Below are positions 9,933 through 19,959 of a stretch of DNA of 64,000 nt, one piece after another. How positions within the stretch are numbered: position 1 is the stretch's first letter; each line of letters begins with the position of its first letter. The notes under the pieces were generated by a model. The model searched no databases and was not told the DNA's origin. It was given only the letters and a program-made list of their open reading frames with translations. The stretch comes from Palaemon carinicauda (Eukaryota; Arthropoda; Malacostraca; Decapoda; Palaemonidae). The translations under genes and the position numbers were made by a program. The DNA is taken from NCBI RefSeq assembly GCF_036898095.1, contig NC_090751.1:46443383-46507382 (forward strand). Reading direction: 5' to 3'.

Positions 9933-11714
9933 AGAATTATTCATTGGGCTGATATGAATGGGTTTAAGTTTTTGACAAGCAAAACTACTGTTGTCCATTT
10001 CTGTTGTATTCGGGGAGTACATCTAGACCTGATTTATACATCAAAAGTTCAACGGATCTCATGTGTAAGTGAAGCTAAATTTTTAGGATTGGGATTTGAT
10101 TTTAGGCTTACAAGTGTTCCTCACTTGAAGGCCTTCAAAGCCTAGTTGTCTTGAGGCTCTGAATCTTTTAAAAGTATTGTCATATACAGCATTGGGTGCA
10201 GACTGCAAAACTCTTTTAAAATTATATAAGGCCATTTTTTTTTTTCAGAAATTAGTTATGGATGTGAAATATACTCCTCAGCCACCTCAAGCCGATTAAA
10301 GGTATTAGATTCCATACATCATGCTGGTTTTACATTATCCACAAGAGCGTTTAGAACATCGCCTGTCCCAAGTGGACTTGTTGACGCTGGAGGATTACCT
10401 TTAGACCTTACCATAAGTCTTGCAAAGACTTCTAAATTCTTTAGCCCGTCAGACTGCAAACTTTGTAAGGCATTGTAGATATTTAGAATTGCACCCAAAA
10501 TCTCCCAAACCTTATAGTTTTTGGGTAAAGCAATTAATAATCAGTCTTCATGTAGCAAAAAACAGAGTTCTTCCATTTAGGATGTCACTAACACCTCCAT
10601 GGAAATTACCAGAGATTTCTTTTTGTAAATATTTTATTGGTACAAAAGAAGATCATGACTGAATTAGAAGCTAGGTCTCTTTTTATGGAACATGTCGAAG
10701 AACATAAGAAATCGACTTTTATATATACTTATGGCTCTGATGCTGGCGTTGGATTTGGAGTGTATAGTAGTTCTATTAATTGTAGAGTTGCACTTCGTCT
10801 AATATCTTCCATATACATACTGCCGAACTATATGGCATACTAACCGCTGTTGAGAAAATAGCCTTAAGAGGGGGCAGTTTTATTATTTTTAGTGCTCTGA
10901 GAAGTATTCTACAAGCTCTAGAAGTTTTTAATTCCAGTAACTCTTTAGTTTTAAAGATTTTAGAGTGGCTTTTAATCATTGGCATAAAAGGTATAACAGT
11001 TCGATTTTTCTGGGTTCCGGCACACGAAGGTGTTTCTAGAAATGAAGAGACAGATTCACTGGCAAAGAATGCTTCAGCCGAGTTGCTACCAAGAAGGTAT
11101 CCCATTTGCTGTAATGATTTTTTTACCGTCGATTAAGAATTTTATTTATAAAAATTGGCAACAGCATTGGGTTAGGTTAACTGATAAGGTGAGAGAAATA
11201 ACGAATATTATATCCCCTTGGAGGTATAACATGATGCCCCGAAAATGGGAGACAACTCTTTATTGTCTCCGCATTGGTCACACTCGGATGACACATGAGT
11301 CTCTGCTGGCTGGCCAACACCAACCATATTGCGACGACTGTTTGATACCCTTGACAGTGAGGCATTTGCTGACTAAATGCCCCACCTATAACAAAAGAAA
11401 ATAGATATTTGCTTGAGGCTTGAGGTGAGGATGGCAGGTTTATCCTTGCCAAAATTCGTGGACATGATGTGTCGTACAATGCTAGTGGTTTTTTTTAGAT
11501 TGATATCAGAAGCAGGTCTTCTGAAAGATATTTAACTTTTATAATGACATATTTACTTCTATGGTTTTAATTGAATATTCTTTTATTCTTTTATTTATTA
11601 TAAACGATATCGGCGGCAATGACCTTCGATGTCAGGATGCCAGACAACTTCAAATCAATCAATCCATTAGCCCAACCTAGCAAGCACCCTTTCACCGCAA
11701 TCTAGCATACGCAC

Positions 11715-11764
<50 letters not shown>

Positions 11765-11992
11765 TTTTTTTCATGTTATATTCACGCATTCCTCCTAACT
11801 TATAAAATGTTCAACTCTTTTAACTAAATAATTATTATTCTTATTTCTTTCCAGGTGAATAAAACTTCTCCAAGCTGTCTGGCCCATCCTTCCATGTATG
11901 TTAACTTTTTTAACCATTGCTTTGGCTTACGCCACATTTTTTTTTCTTTGCATGCCACTTGTACTACGTAAATGATTATCTACTGATTTTAT

Positions 11993-11995
<3 letters not shown>

Positions 11996-12074
<79 letters not shown>
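11996..12074. repeat. (TA)n microsatellite, ~39 units
   Basis: An uninterrupted TA run found in copy 1 only; copy 2 has just a few TA units at the matching place. Confidence 0.95.
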
Positions 12075-12076
<2 letters not shown>

Positions 12077-12312
12077 ACGTCCATAAAGGATAGTTGGCCT
12101 AACAAACACTTATATGTGGTAAAAGGGCCACCAATCACAATCCATGTTAACACGTAGTCTTAAGCAGCCATTCTGCTACCTTTTATGTGAATCGCCTTTA
12201 CTTGTATCTCGCCAGCGTCCGGAATACTCTCCCAAATACATATTATTTCAATATCTATATTGACATTCATTGGTGCTTTTTTCATAATGCTAGTAAATGT
12301 TAAATGTACCTT

Positions 12313-12316
<4 letters not shown>

Positions 12317-12389
<73 letters not shown>
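12317..12389. repeat. (TA)n microsatellite
   Basis: An uninterrupted TA run, also present in copy 2 (47264-47342) with similar length. Confidence 0.95.
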
Positions 12390-12391
<2 letters not shown>

Positions 12392-13146
12392 TGGTTACGT
12401 TTTATTCTTATATGGATTGACTCATTCTTAATGGGAAGTAAAGATGTGTGTCTGACAATGAATCTCATTGAAATCCTTTTTTTTTTTTTTCGATGGGAAG
12501 AGAAAAATTAAATTGAATTACATCTAAAACACGGTTTACCAGCATGTCGACTCGGAACGTAGTAAATGACCTCCGGTTAGTTTCTTTAAGACGTTTTCGT
12601 ACCCTTATTCTTTCCTCTCACGTCCAAATACTAAGGGAACAGGGATTTATCAAGCTGACGTTAATGTGACAGCCATCTATCGCTTTTTGGGCAAGAGATG
12701 TAATAATGTAACTTCATCCATGCTATAAATACCTAGAGAGTCTCACGCGGTTTGCAAGTAACATATGAAGGGTTCTCGTTATGTGGGTAATCTTACATGG
12801 AAAGAAGAACGAGGGAGACTGGAGGTTGCAATTTATATTATTTGAAATATGTCGTGTTTAAGTTCAACTGAAATAATAATATACGTTATTTCAAACGAAA
12901 CAGTTATTTGTTAAATTTTGCCGGAACAGGATTTTAGCTTCTTTCATACTACGTGATAATTATTTATACCGTGGGGTTGATTATTCTGCTTCATATGACT
13001 TTATTACATATAATCCAATCTTACATTCCAAGGATTTTTTTTTTTTTTGAAGGGCAAACACGCAAACTTTCAAATGCAAAACAGTAAGTGTACACACATT
13101 CTCTTGCGCTGAATGACCCCTTGATTACAATGCACGACATTAAGCC

Positions 13147-13152
<6 letters not shown>

Positions 13153-13231
<79 letters not shown>
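13153..13231. repeat. (CT)n microsatellite
   Basis: About 39 CT units; the counterpart in copy 2 is at about 48101-48172. Confidence 0.95.
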
Positions 13232-13235
<4 letters not shown>

Positions 13236-13375
13236 TATATTTATAATGTTTAAATTGGATTAGATTTGTGAATTCATTCCGCGTGTGTTTAGCGGTATTT
13301 ATATAGTTTTTTTTTTTTTATAAAATTAGAAAATGTTAGTTTGACTGTAATATTGGAAGTGCATAAATGAAAGAA

Positions 13376-13419
13376 TTTATTATTATTATTAAAATTATTA
13401 TTATTATTATTATTATTAT

Positions 13420-13450
<31 letters not shown>
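13376..13450. repeat. (ATT)n(AGT)n compound microsatellite, tail of an R repeat
   Basis: ATT units followed by AGT units directly adjoin an R repeat. Copy 2 has only ATT (48317-48373). R repeats elsewhere also carry ATT/AAT tracts at this side. Confidence 0.9.
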
Positions 13451-13451
<1 letters not shown>

Positions 13452-13635
13452 TCTACTACAATCCTTGTTGGAAAAGGAGGATGCTACAAGCCCAAGGGCT
13501 CCAACAGGGAAAAGTAGCCCAGTGAGGAAAGGAAATAAAGAAGTAGACAAACTACTAGAGAAGTAATGATCAATTGATATAAAATATTTTAAGAACAGTA
13601 ACAGCATTGAAATAGATCTTTCATATATAAACTAT
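13451..13635 (-). repeat. R interspersed repeat, partial
   Basis: It shows the R signature ccttgttggaaaaggagga, then agggctccaacagggaaaa and gtgaggaaaggaaataaag. Related copies are at 15367, 48374, 50693, 56281 and 57410. The (ATT)n next to it would be a 3' (AAT)n tail on the minus strand, as in non-LTR or SINE-like elements. No coding capacity is seen; the class is unknown. Confidence 0.7.
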
Positions 13636-15000
13636 TGCCTTATTCTTTGTTTGGGTTCCCCCAGGTCCCTCAATGTGAGGCACCTCGTATATCCACCAGA
13701 GAGTTGCTAATGCATCTTCCAGTCTTGGATGGTCTGGGATGCATCTTAGGTATTTATCGAGCTTATTCTTAAACACATCTACGCGCACTCCTGATATGTT
13801 TCTTAGATGAGCTGGCAGAGCATCAAATAGTCGCTGCATTATCGATGCTGGTGCGTAGTGGATTAAGGTCCTGTGCGCCTTCCTTAGTTTTCCTGGTATA
13901 GTTTTGGGCCATTTTAATCTACCTCGGCTTGCTCTTTCTGATATTTTTAGCTCCATGATGTTTTCTGTAATTCCTTCGATTTGCTTCCATGCTTGTATTA
14001 TCATGTAGCGTTCTCTTCTCCTTTCTAGACTGTATAGATTTAAAAATTGCAGTCTTTCCCAGTAGTCAAGGTCCTTAACTTCTTCTATTCTAGCAGTATA
14101 GGACCTTTGTACACTCTATTTGTGCAATATCCTTTTGGTAGTGTGGGTACCATATCACATTGCAGTACTCGAGTGCACTACGTACATAAGTTTTGTAAAG
14201 GATAATCATGTGTTCAGCTTTTCTTGTTTTAAAGTGTCTGAATATCATTCCCATTTTTGCTTTACATTTAGCCAAAAGTGTTGCTATTTGGTCGTTGCAT
14301 AACATATTTCTGTTTAACATTACACCAAGGTCTTTAATTGCTTCCTTGTTTGTGATTGTCTCATTATTAGGTCCCCTGTATGCACATACCATTCCTTCTC
14401 TGTTTCCATAGTTTATCGATTCGAATTTACCGGAGTTAAATACCACCCTATTTATCTCCGCCCATTCATATATTTTGTTTAGATCTCCTTGTAGTGAGTT
14501 CCTATCTTCATCACAAGTTATTTCTCTACTTATCCTTGTGTCATAGGCGAAAGTTCTCACTATAGAATTTTTAACATTACAGTCTATGTCCGAGATCATG
14601 ATAACAAACAGCAGTGCAGCTAATACCGTACCCTGTGGCACGCAGATATTACCTGATCCTCATCTGATTTCTCGTCATTTGCAACCACTATCTGTTTCCT
14701 GTTTTGCAGAAATTCTTTTACCCATTTTCCTATCTTTACCACAATATGCTTTCTCATTTTTTCTCTAATATATTATGGTCTACCTTGTCAAAGGCTTTTG
14801 CAAAATCTAGATAGATCACATTTGTGTCTTTATCATTTATCATATTTTTGTTTGTTTTCATAGTGTGCTATCAGTTGGGTTTGTGTACTTTTTCCGGGCA
14901 CAAAACCGTGTTGACCTATATTAAACAAATTATTTTTAACCAAAAGATTAATTATTTTCTTTTTTATTACCCTTTCATACACTTTCATAATATGTGATGT
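13636..15000 (-). mobile_element. LINE-C, 5'-truncated CR1/Rex-like LINE relic (copy 1 only)
   Basis: This minus-strand reverse-transcriptase relic has three recognisable parts. The first is 14833-15018 (INLLVKNNLFNIGQHGFVPG, the RT palm entrance). The second is 14090-14641, starting MPQGTVLAALLFVIMISDID, with FAYDT where FADDT is expected, so a catalytic Asp is lost. The third is 13621-14004, the C-terminal domain (LFDALPAHLRNISGV...LDKYL). No endonuclease part is seen. Copy 2 has 58 bp of different sequence (48558-48615) at this place, so the insertion replaced target DNA or copy 2 kept it. The clade assignment within CR1/Rex-like groups is tentative. Confidence 0.75.
14090..14641 (-). pseudogene. 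LINE-C reverse transcriptase fragment
   Basis: This open stretch of 183 codons covers RT motifs from PQGT (residues 2-5) through the active-site box and the thumb (GVMLNRNMLCNDQI...YVRSALEYCNVIWYP). The usual ADD is AYD at about residues 32-34, removing one of the two metal-binding aspartates. The frame breaks at both ends, with upstream and downstream parts in other frames. Confidence 0.78.
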
Positions 15001-15332
15001 GAAGTTCCACCGATTCAACTACGCTGATTAGGTTCATTCCAGGATTTGGTCGTAGCTTGAATAAAACTTCTAGAATACTGTTAAGTATTGAACCTTTTGA
15101 TGGAGAAGGCATGACTGTTAAAATTAACTGCATACCTTGTATTACAAGAAGAATAGAACTGTCTTAAAAGATCTGAATGCAAAGGTTGGTCATAGTAATG
15201 AAAATTCTTATGCAACATGTATAAAAAACTAACTGAACGATGGTGCCAGAGATTAATATCTAGATCACGAATATTAAAGTTATTATTTTTATTATCATTA
15301 TTGTTATTATTATCATTATTGTTATTATTATC

Positions 15333-15363
<31 letters not shown>

Positions 15364-15366
15364 TCA

Positions 15367-15990
15367 TCTAAGTTTTAACCCTAGTTAGAAAAACAGGATT
15401 TTATAAGCATAAGGGCTCCAACAGGGAAAATATCCCGGAGAGGAAAGGAAATTAGAAAACAGAATAGCGTGCCCGAGTGTACCTTTAATCAAGAGAACTG
15501 TAACCCTTGTTCAGTGAAAGACACTGGTACAGAGGCTATGACACTACCCAAGACTAGAGAACAATGTTTTATTTTGGAGTGTCCTTCTCCCAGAAGAGCT
15601 GCTTGCCATTGCTAGAGTCTTTTCTACCCTTATCAAGTGGAAAGTAGTCACTGAACTATGGTACAGAGGCTATGACACTACCCAAGACTAGAGAACAATG
15701 TTTTATTTTGGAGTGTCCTTCTCCCAGAAGAGCTGCTTGCTATTGCTAGAGTCTTTTATATTCTTATCAAGTGGAAAGTAGTCACTGAACAATTTCAGTG
15801 CAGTAGTTAACCACTTGAGTGAAGAAATAATTTTCGGTTATCATAGTGCTGTCTAGTTTATAAGTAAAGAGGAGAAAGTATAAACAATTGACCAGACTAA
15901 TCATTGTATGTATAGGCAAAGGAAAAAATTGCTGTAACCAGATAGGGACCCAATGTACTACCATCTGGACAGTCAAGTTCTTGTACGACA
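15367..15990 (-). repeat. R interspersed repeat, long copy with internal tandem duplication
   Basis: It begins after an (ATT)n/(ATC)n tract (about 15285-15366) with ctagttagaaaaacaggatt and agggctccaacagggaaaat, and runs to about 15990 (ccaatgtactaccatctgga). A 134-bp unit is tandemly doubled (15526-15659 and 15660-15793); copy 2 has one. No protein resembles a known family. Confidence 0.75.
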
Positions 15991-16263
15991 AATTAAGATG
16001 AGTTCAACCAGCTGAAGACCAGGTTGGAGAGCATTACTCGAAACAAGGTAAAATGAAAGAATTAGAAAATTTTAAAATATATTAATCACCGAAAAATTCG
16101 AAAATATAAAAAGACTTTCTTGATTAGCCTTTGACGTTTTGTCAAAAGACATTCAAAGACTTTAGATAAGAGGGGAGTTTTGGAAAGTGGATGATAACCA
16201 GCTGGACTAGAGCTACCACAAACACATTTACCTACTGAAGTAACATTACCAATGCTATTGGAA
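15991..16263. other. AT-rich spacer, no gene
   Basis: AT-rich sequence shared with about 51200-51446. I see nothing coding or regulatory. Confidence 0.5.
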
Positions 16264-16549
16264 ACATCCCTGCCTGGCGGTCTGGTGAACGGGAGATCGA
16301 TTCCCGCTCAAACACGATAATTTCTTGTAGTGTCTGAAACTTCACCATCCTTGTGAGCTAAGGAGGGGAGGTTTGGATGAGCCTATAGGTCTACCTGATG
16401 AGCCATCAGCAGTCATTGCTTAGCCCTCCCTGGTCCGAGCTTGAGTGGAGAGGGGCTTAGGTGCTGATCATATGTATTTATGGTCATTGTCTGGGGCATT
16501 GTCACTGTGCCTAGCCTCTGCCATTCATGAGTGGTCTTTAAGACCTTCA
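16264..16549 (+). mobile_element. tRNA-derived decapod SINE, copy 1
   Basis: About 285 bp with a B-box-like gagatcgattcccgctc at 16292-16308, then caccatccttgtgagctaag, a conserved body (gatgagccatcagcagtcat; ccctccctggtccgagcttg) and an end near ccattcatgagtggtcttta. The sequence matches a very abundant decapod short repeat from memory; a search would confirm it. The counterpart is at 51447-51733. It abuts the LINE-E fragment on the right. Confidence 0.65.
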
Positions 16550-16930
16550 AGTGCTAAAAGAACCTCTTCTTGCTAACTCACAGAAAATAACAGATAACAT
16601 ATGAACTAAGAAAACAGTAGGCTTTATAAAAAAACAAAAAAAACAAAGGTGAAATACCAATTTGGTCTACACCTCCGTAAGCATCAAGGTCCATCAAGAG
16701 TTTTAATTTCATGGGACCGAGAAGCTAAACTAGTTGCTTAGCTTCTGGAAAAAAGGAATGAGGAGGGTCGAGTTTCTCGTTACTCAAACATATCACCCAA
16801 AAGAGTTGCTTTTACCTTTGGACAATGAGTGACATAGCCATCTGGTTAAAGTAAAGGAGAACCTGTTGAGTCTCCACCAAATATTGCAGCTTTAAGGGTA
16901 GTCCACAAATTATGTTCCTGGATGTACTAA
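16550..16930 (-). mobile_element. LINE-E fragment (sequence upstream of RT), copy 1
   Basis: Minus-strand fragment of a LINE ORF2 between endonuclease and RT. Readable pieces include HCPKVK, then EAK, LLMDLDAYGGVD and PLFFI, known from memory in many decapod Jockey-like LINE proteins. Frameshifts are present. The copy 2 counterpart (51734-52110) is clearer. Confidence 0.5.
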
Positions 16931-17018
16931 AAAGGGTATATTTTATGATTGATTTTTTTTTTCCATTTGAAGTATAAAATCTCAGAGCAACAGCCCTTAG
17001 GTAGTAGTGTGAGGCTGC

Positions 17019-17238
17019 TGTTAGGTTATAACAGAGAGGCGAGATGAATGGAACTAAGCTTTATTCAAAAGATAAAAGAGTTTATATACTAGCAGTTCTG
17101 AGCAAGAATGTCACAAAAATTCAAAATAATGTAGGAAAACGTAAGCTTAAATATGTTTTGTTATTAATGCATAGGAAGAGCAAGATATAAAAAAGGAAAC
17201 ACCGTTAGTATACAAGTGTGTGAAACATGTACAGTACA
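17019..17238 (-). repeat. gypsy-2 3' LTR, copy 1
   Basis: About 220 bp with TG...CA ends; on the minus strand it starts TGTACTGTAC after a purine-rich tract (ggaggagagtca) and ends ...TAACCTAACA. It matches 52215-52433 and the 5' LTR at 56024-56260. Confidence 0.75.
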
Positions 17239-19959
17239 TGACTCTCCTCCAAAAAAAGACATGCATGTGAAATAGGGCGCCCTGCTATTGAGAGGCGATT
17301 GTAGGCGGGCCATCTTGCAGGAGATATGCAGGTTTTAGGCGATTAATGGAGACCCAGTCTTCTTTGCCATGAATGTTAAGAAAGCCTTCGGTGTCTGACG
17401 GATCGCTAGGAAAGAGCCCGTGTAAGGCAGAGTTAGTGTTGGCTTACCTGTGTCGTTGTGCAGGAAAATGTGCGATGCTTGTGCAAATCTGTCGGTATTT
17501 GTTACTTCGCTGGGGCTCGTAAGTCCGGCAATATGGAGTAAATTTTCCTACAACATGACGTAAATTATCGGAGGTGGTTGCAGACGGAAAAAAATCAGTA
17601 AGGACAACCATACACCATTTCAGTTGCCAAGAAAAATCCTGGGTGTCTTTAGGAGTAATCCTTAGTTCCAGGAGGAACCAGGGAAGCAGAGTAAACTAGC
17701 TGGAGTTATTGCATCAGGACATCAAAGCTGCTTTGAGGGTACGATGAAAACGTTCAACCATTCCGTTGGCTGGAAAGTTGTAGGCTGTTATCTAACATAG
17801 GGTGATGCTCAGAAGATTAGCTAATGATGTCCACAATTGAGAGGTAAAAGTGGTACCCTTGTCAGAAGTAATATGCTCAGGGATACTAAATTTTGCTATC
17901 CACCTTGAGAGCATGGCGGATATACATGAGGCGGACGTTCCAGTTTGCATGGGGATGGCTTCTGACCAACGAGTTGAGTGGTCAGTGACGGTAAATAGGT
18001 AACGATGTCCTTGCGATGTGTGTGGTGGACCTACTACATCGACATGAATGTAGAAAAAAACGATGCTGAGGTTGAGGGAAGGTCCCCACTTCTGAATCTG
18101 TGTCAATGTACTTTTGAAGTTTGGAATGAAGTACAGGCACGGACCCAATCCTTACTATCCTTAGTAATGCATGTTGTCTTCAGTAGCTGTGCAGTAGATT
18201 GGCACAAGGGATGTGAAAGGCTAGAAATGACATCAAATACCTATCGGCACATGGAAATAGGTATCGGTGGTTGTGGTAGAGTACTGACATCACAGAGGGT
18301 GGTGGCGTTGGAGTCGTTGAGGGTGATGTCTTCTCAACTTAGGAATGGGCAGGATGTTCTACATTCTTAGTACTCCGAACGTTTTCGTTGGGCTTCTGCC
18401 AAGGCAATGTTGTTAGATTCCGCCTTGGACAGTTTTCTACTGAAGAAGGCCAATCTGCGGGGTGAACCATTGACCACCTGCTCGAGGACTGCACCAATAG
18501 TGGCGTCACTGGCATTTGTGGAGAGAAGGAGAGGGGAATGTGGTATGGGAAAAGTGAGAGCAGCAGCGGTTGATAGGGCATTCTTTGCATTGCAGAAGGC
18601 CATTTCCTGAAGGGGACACGTCTTTGGTGTTTTGCCTTGCCTTGAGCAAGGCTGAGAGGTGGGGGCAAGAATGGCGGCGATGGCGGACAGGAAACGGTGA
18701 TAACAGTTGATCATTCCCAAGAATTCTTGCTGTGCTTTGACGGTTGAGGGCGTCTGGAAATTCTGAATGGCTGCTACGTTTTCAGGGAGGGGGTGGACAC
18801 CTTCAGGAGTGATGTGTTGCCCTAAGAAAGAAACTTCATTTCCTCCAAAGGCACTTGTACCGGACTATAAGGCCGTTCTGTTGTAGGTGGTCCATAATGG
18901 TGTAGGTGACAGAGGTGTTCCTTGGGAACTTGATAATACCCATTTGGGCAAGTAGAAGGTAATGTTGGCGATGTTTGGGAAGAGGTAGTGATCCGGTTCT
19001 GTCTGCATGTTCAGATACCTGTAATTCCCACAAGGGCACAGAGAGCCATCTTTCTTCAGGACAATGTGTAAGGAAAACAACCATGATCTTGAGGCCTTTT
19101 GGCAAAGGCCCATTTCTTCCAATTTGACGCACATTTGTTTAGCGGCTGCCAAACGATCCGGTGCCAGACGCCTGAATCTGGCGGACACTGGGTGCCCTGT
19201 CGTCTTGATATGGTGATAAATACCATGTTTGGCGAGAACCGTGGGCTTTTTTTGAAGTTCTGGATGGAAGACATCCAGGTAAGACGTGAAGAGGTGGGCA
19301 TAGCCATCCTTGGGTGTGCCTATCTGGAGAGCGAGGTGTCGGGTTGAAGAGGTGTTGACGAGTAGAAGTCTGCGTTGACTAAATGTCGGTGAGCGCATCA
19401 ACCAGGAGGTAGAAATCTGAGGGGAAGTCCATACTGAGAATTGGCAATGTGACATCAGCAACGAGAAACTTCCAATTATATTTGGCACTCCCTAACAATA
19501 AGGTGAGGGTCTTGTACCCGTGGGTGGGAATTGCGATCCGTTGGCAGCTACCAGGTGGACGTCAGCAGGCTTAGACTAACTGTGTCGTGTCCTGAAGAGT
19601 GGCCTTGGTAGAAGAGAATGGCAAGCACCATTGTCTACCAAAAATTGCACACCCCTACCTACATCATGTTAAAAGAAAAGATTAGTGATAGGTAGCGTTG
19701 GCCTACTTACAAGTTTTTTGGCTACTGACAACTGTTCGCACATCTCATTGCAGCAGCCGCGACTCTAGAGTGGTAGTAGCATAACTGCTGATGATGGGTG
19801 CTGGTAAGTGGCTGGAGAGGTCATTGAATGGGGCGCAAGCAAGGGTTGGCATAAGTGGGTAATGGACAGCTTTGTTGCCGCTCCCACACATCACAGGGTG
19901 GTCATCTGTGTCCTACCGCATTCCGTCTTGATGCATTCATGTCAGCTTTGGTCGATGTT
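17019..19959 (-). mobile_element. gypsy-2, degenerate Ty3/Gypsy retrotransposon, copy 1 (truncated)
   Basis: On the minus strand, a 3' LTR (17019-17238) is preceded by degraded integrase, RNase H and RT. The integrase core is at 17792-18148 (HVDVVGP, DHSTRW, ITSDKGTTFTSQLW). The RNase H remnant is at 18339-18720 (LLSTNAS: the catalytic Asp is Asn; the centre of the domain is deleted). RT is at 18865-19488 (VSARFRRLAPDRLAAAKQ, LKKDGS), with two deletions removing the YxDD region that copy 2 keeps. At 19959 it stops against LINE-D, so gag and the 5' LTR are absent. Confidence 0.82.

Larger units (their letters stand above)
7545..11535 (+). pseudogene. LINE-B ORF2 remnant (AP endonuclease, RT, RNase H)
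   Basis: ORF2 would have cut the target and reverse transcribed the element. The AP-endonuclease part is at about 7545-8250, with FLLLGNFNSRHPLWGD near 7860-7910. The region before the RT is open at 8598-8972 (GPNGIPYAMIKH). RT blocks with GVPQGNVL and FVDD occur twice (9323-9535 and 9680-9892) because of an internal duplication. RNase H traces are at about 10637-11100 (STFIYTYGSDAG, where the catalytic TDGS has become TYGS). The C-terminal part at 11030-11404 keeps CDDCLIPLTVRHLLTKC. Stops and frameshifts are spread throughout. A (TA)n tract sits in the endonuclease part. Confidence 0.8.
2404..11669 (+). mobile_element. LINE-B, decayed I/Jockey-type non-LTR retrotransposon, copy 1
   Basis: This degenerate non-LTR element has the same layout as the better preserved LINE-A at 37056-44852: 5' UTR, ORF1 with zinc knuckles, then ORF2 with AP endonuclease, reverse transcriptase, RNase H and a C-terminal CCHC. 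Its 5' UTR starts within LINE-A homology (gatgatctcagcca) and its first ~430 bp are missing. It ends with the shared 3' UTR (gacaacttcaaatcaatcaa) and a short AATC-type tail. It is split by gypsy-1 (3695-6720). Many stops, frameshifts, a (TA)n tract in the endonuclease and a ~330-bp internal duplication show it is dead. Confidence 0.85.
11670..13450. other. AT-rich spacer with poly-T and microsatellites, no gene
   Basis: The spacer holds a T43 run (11719-11761), (TA)n at 11996-12074 and 12317-12389, (CT)n at 13153-13231, and (ATT)n then (AGT)n at 13376-13450. Open frames across the TA tracts are repeat artefacts. No coding signal is seen. It aligns with about 46700-48373 in copy 2, where the first TA tract is absent (short tttttatatatt near 47007) and the AGT tract is missing. 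Confidence 0.8.
1..19959 (+). repeat. Duplicated segment, copy 1
   Basis: This stretch recurs in the same orientation at about 30345-55376. Collinear anchors seen by eye are the MULE relic (1-1732 with 30345-32125), the minisatellite (2221 with 32542), LINE-B (2404-11669 with 32658-46697), the 12.1-13.6 kb spacer (with 47.0-48.55 kb), the R repeat and SINE (15367-16549 with 50693-51733) and gypsy-2 (17019 with 52215). The right limit is where both copies read gatgtt (19954-19959 and 55371-55376) and then diverge. The left limit cannot be seen, because the window opens inside the poly-T that also begins copy 2. Insertions private to this copy are gypsy-1, LINE-C and expanded (TA)n tracts. It could also be an allelic haplotype joined in tandem by assembly error. 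Confidence 0.9.

Noticed and set aside
12160..12511. YIYI-rich open frames on both strands (also near 26375, 47107, 58339, 62030)
   Set aside because: They are translations of (TA)n microsatellites and stay open only because TATATA codes Tyr-Ile.
16292..16308. Possible tRNA gene (B-box-like sequence)
   Set aside because: No cloverleaf is formed around it and it lies in a longer body repeated at 51447-51733; a SINE explains it better.
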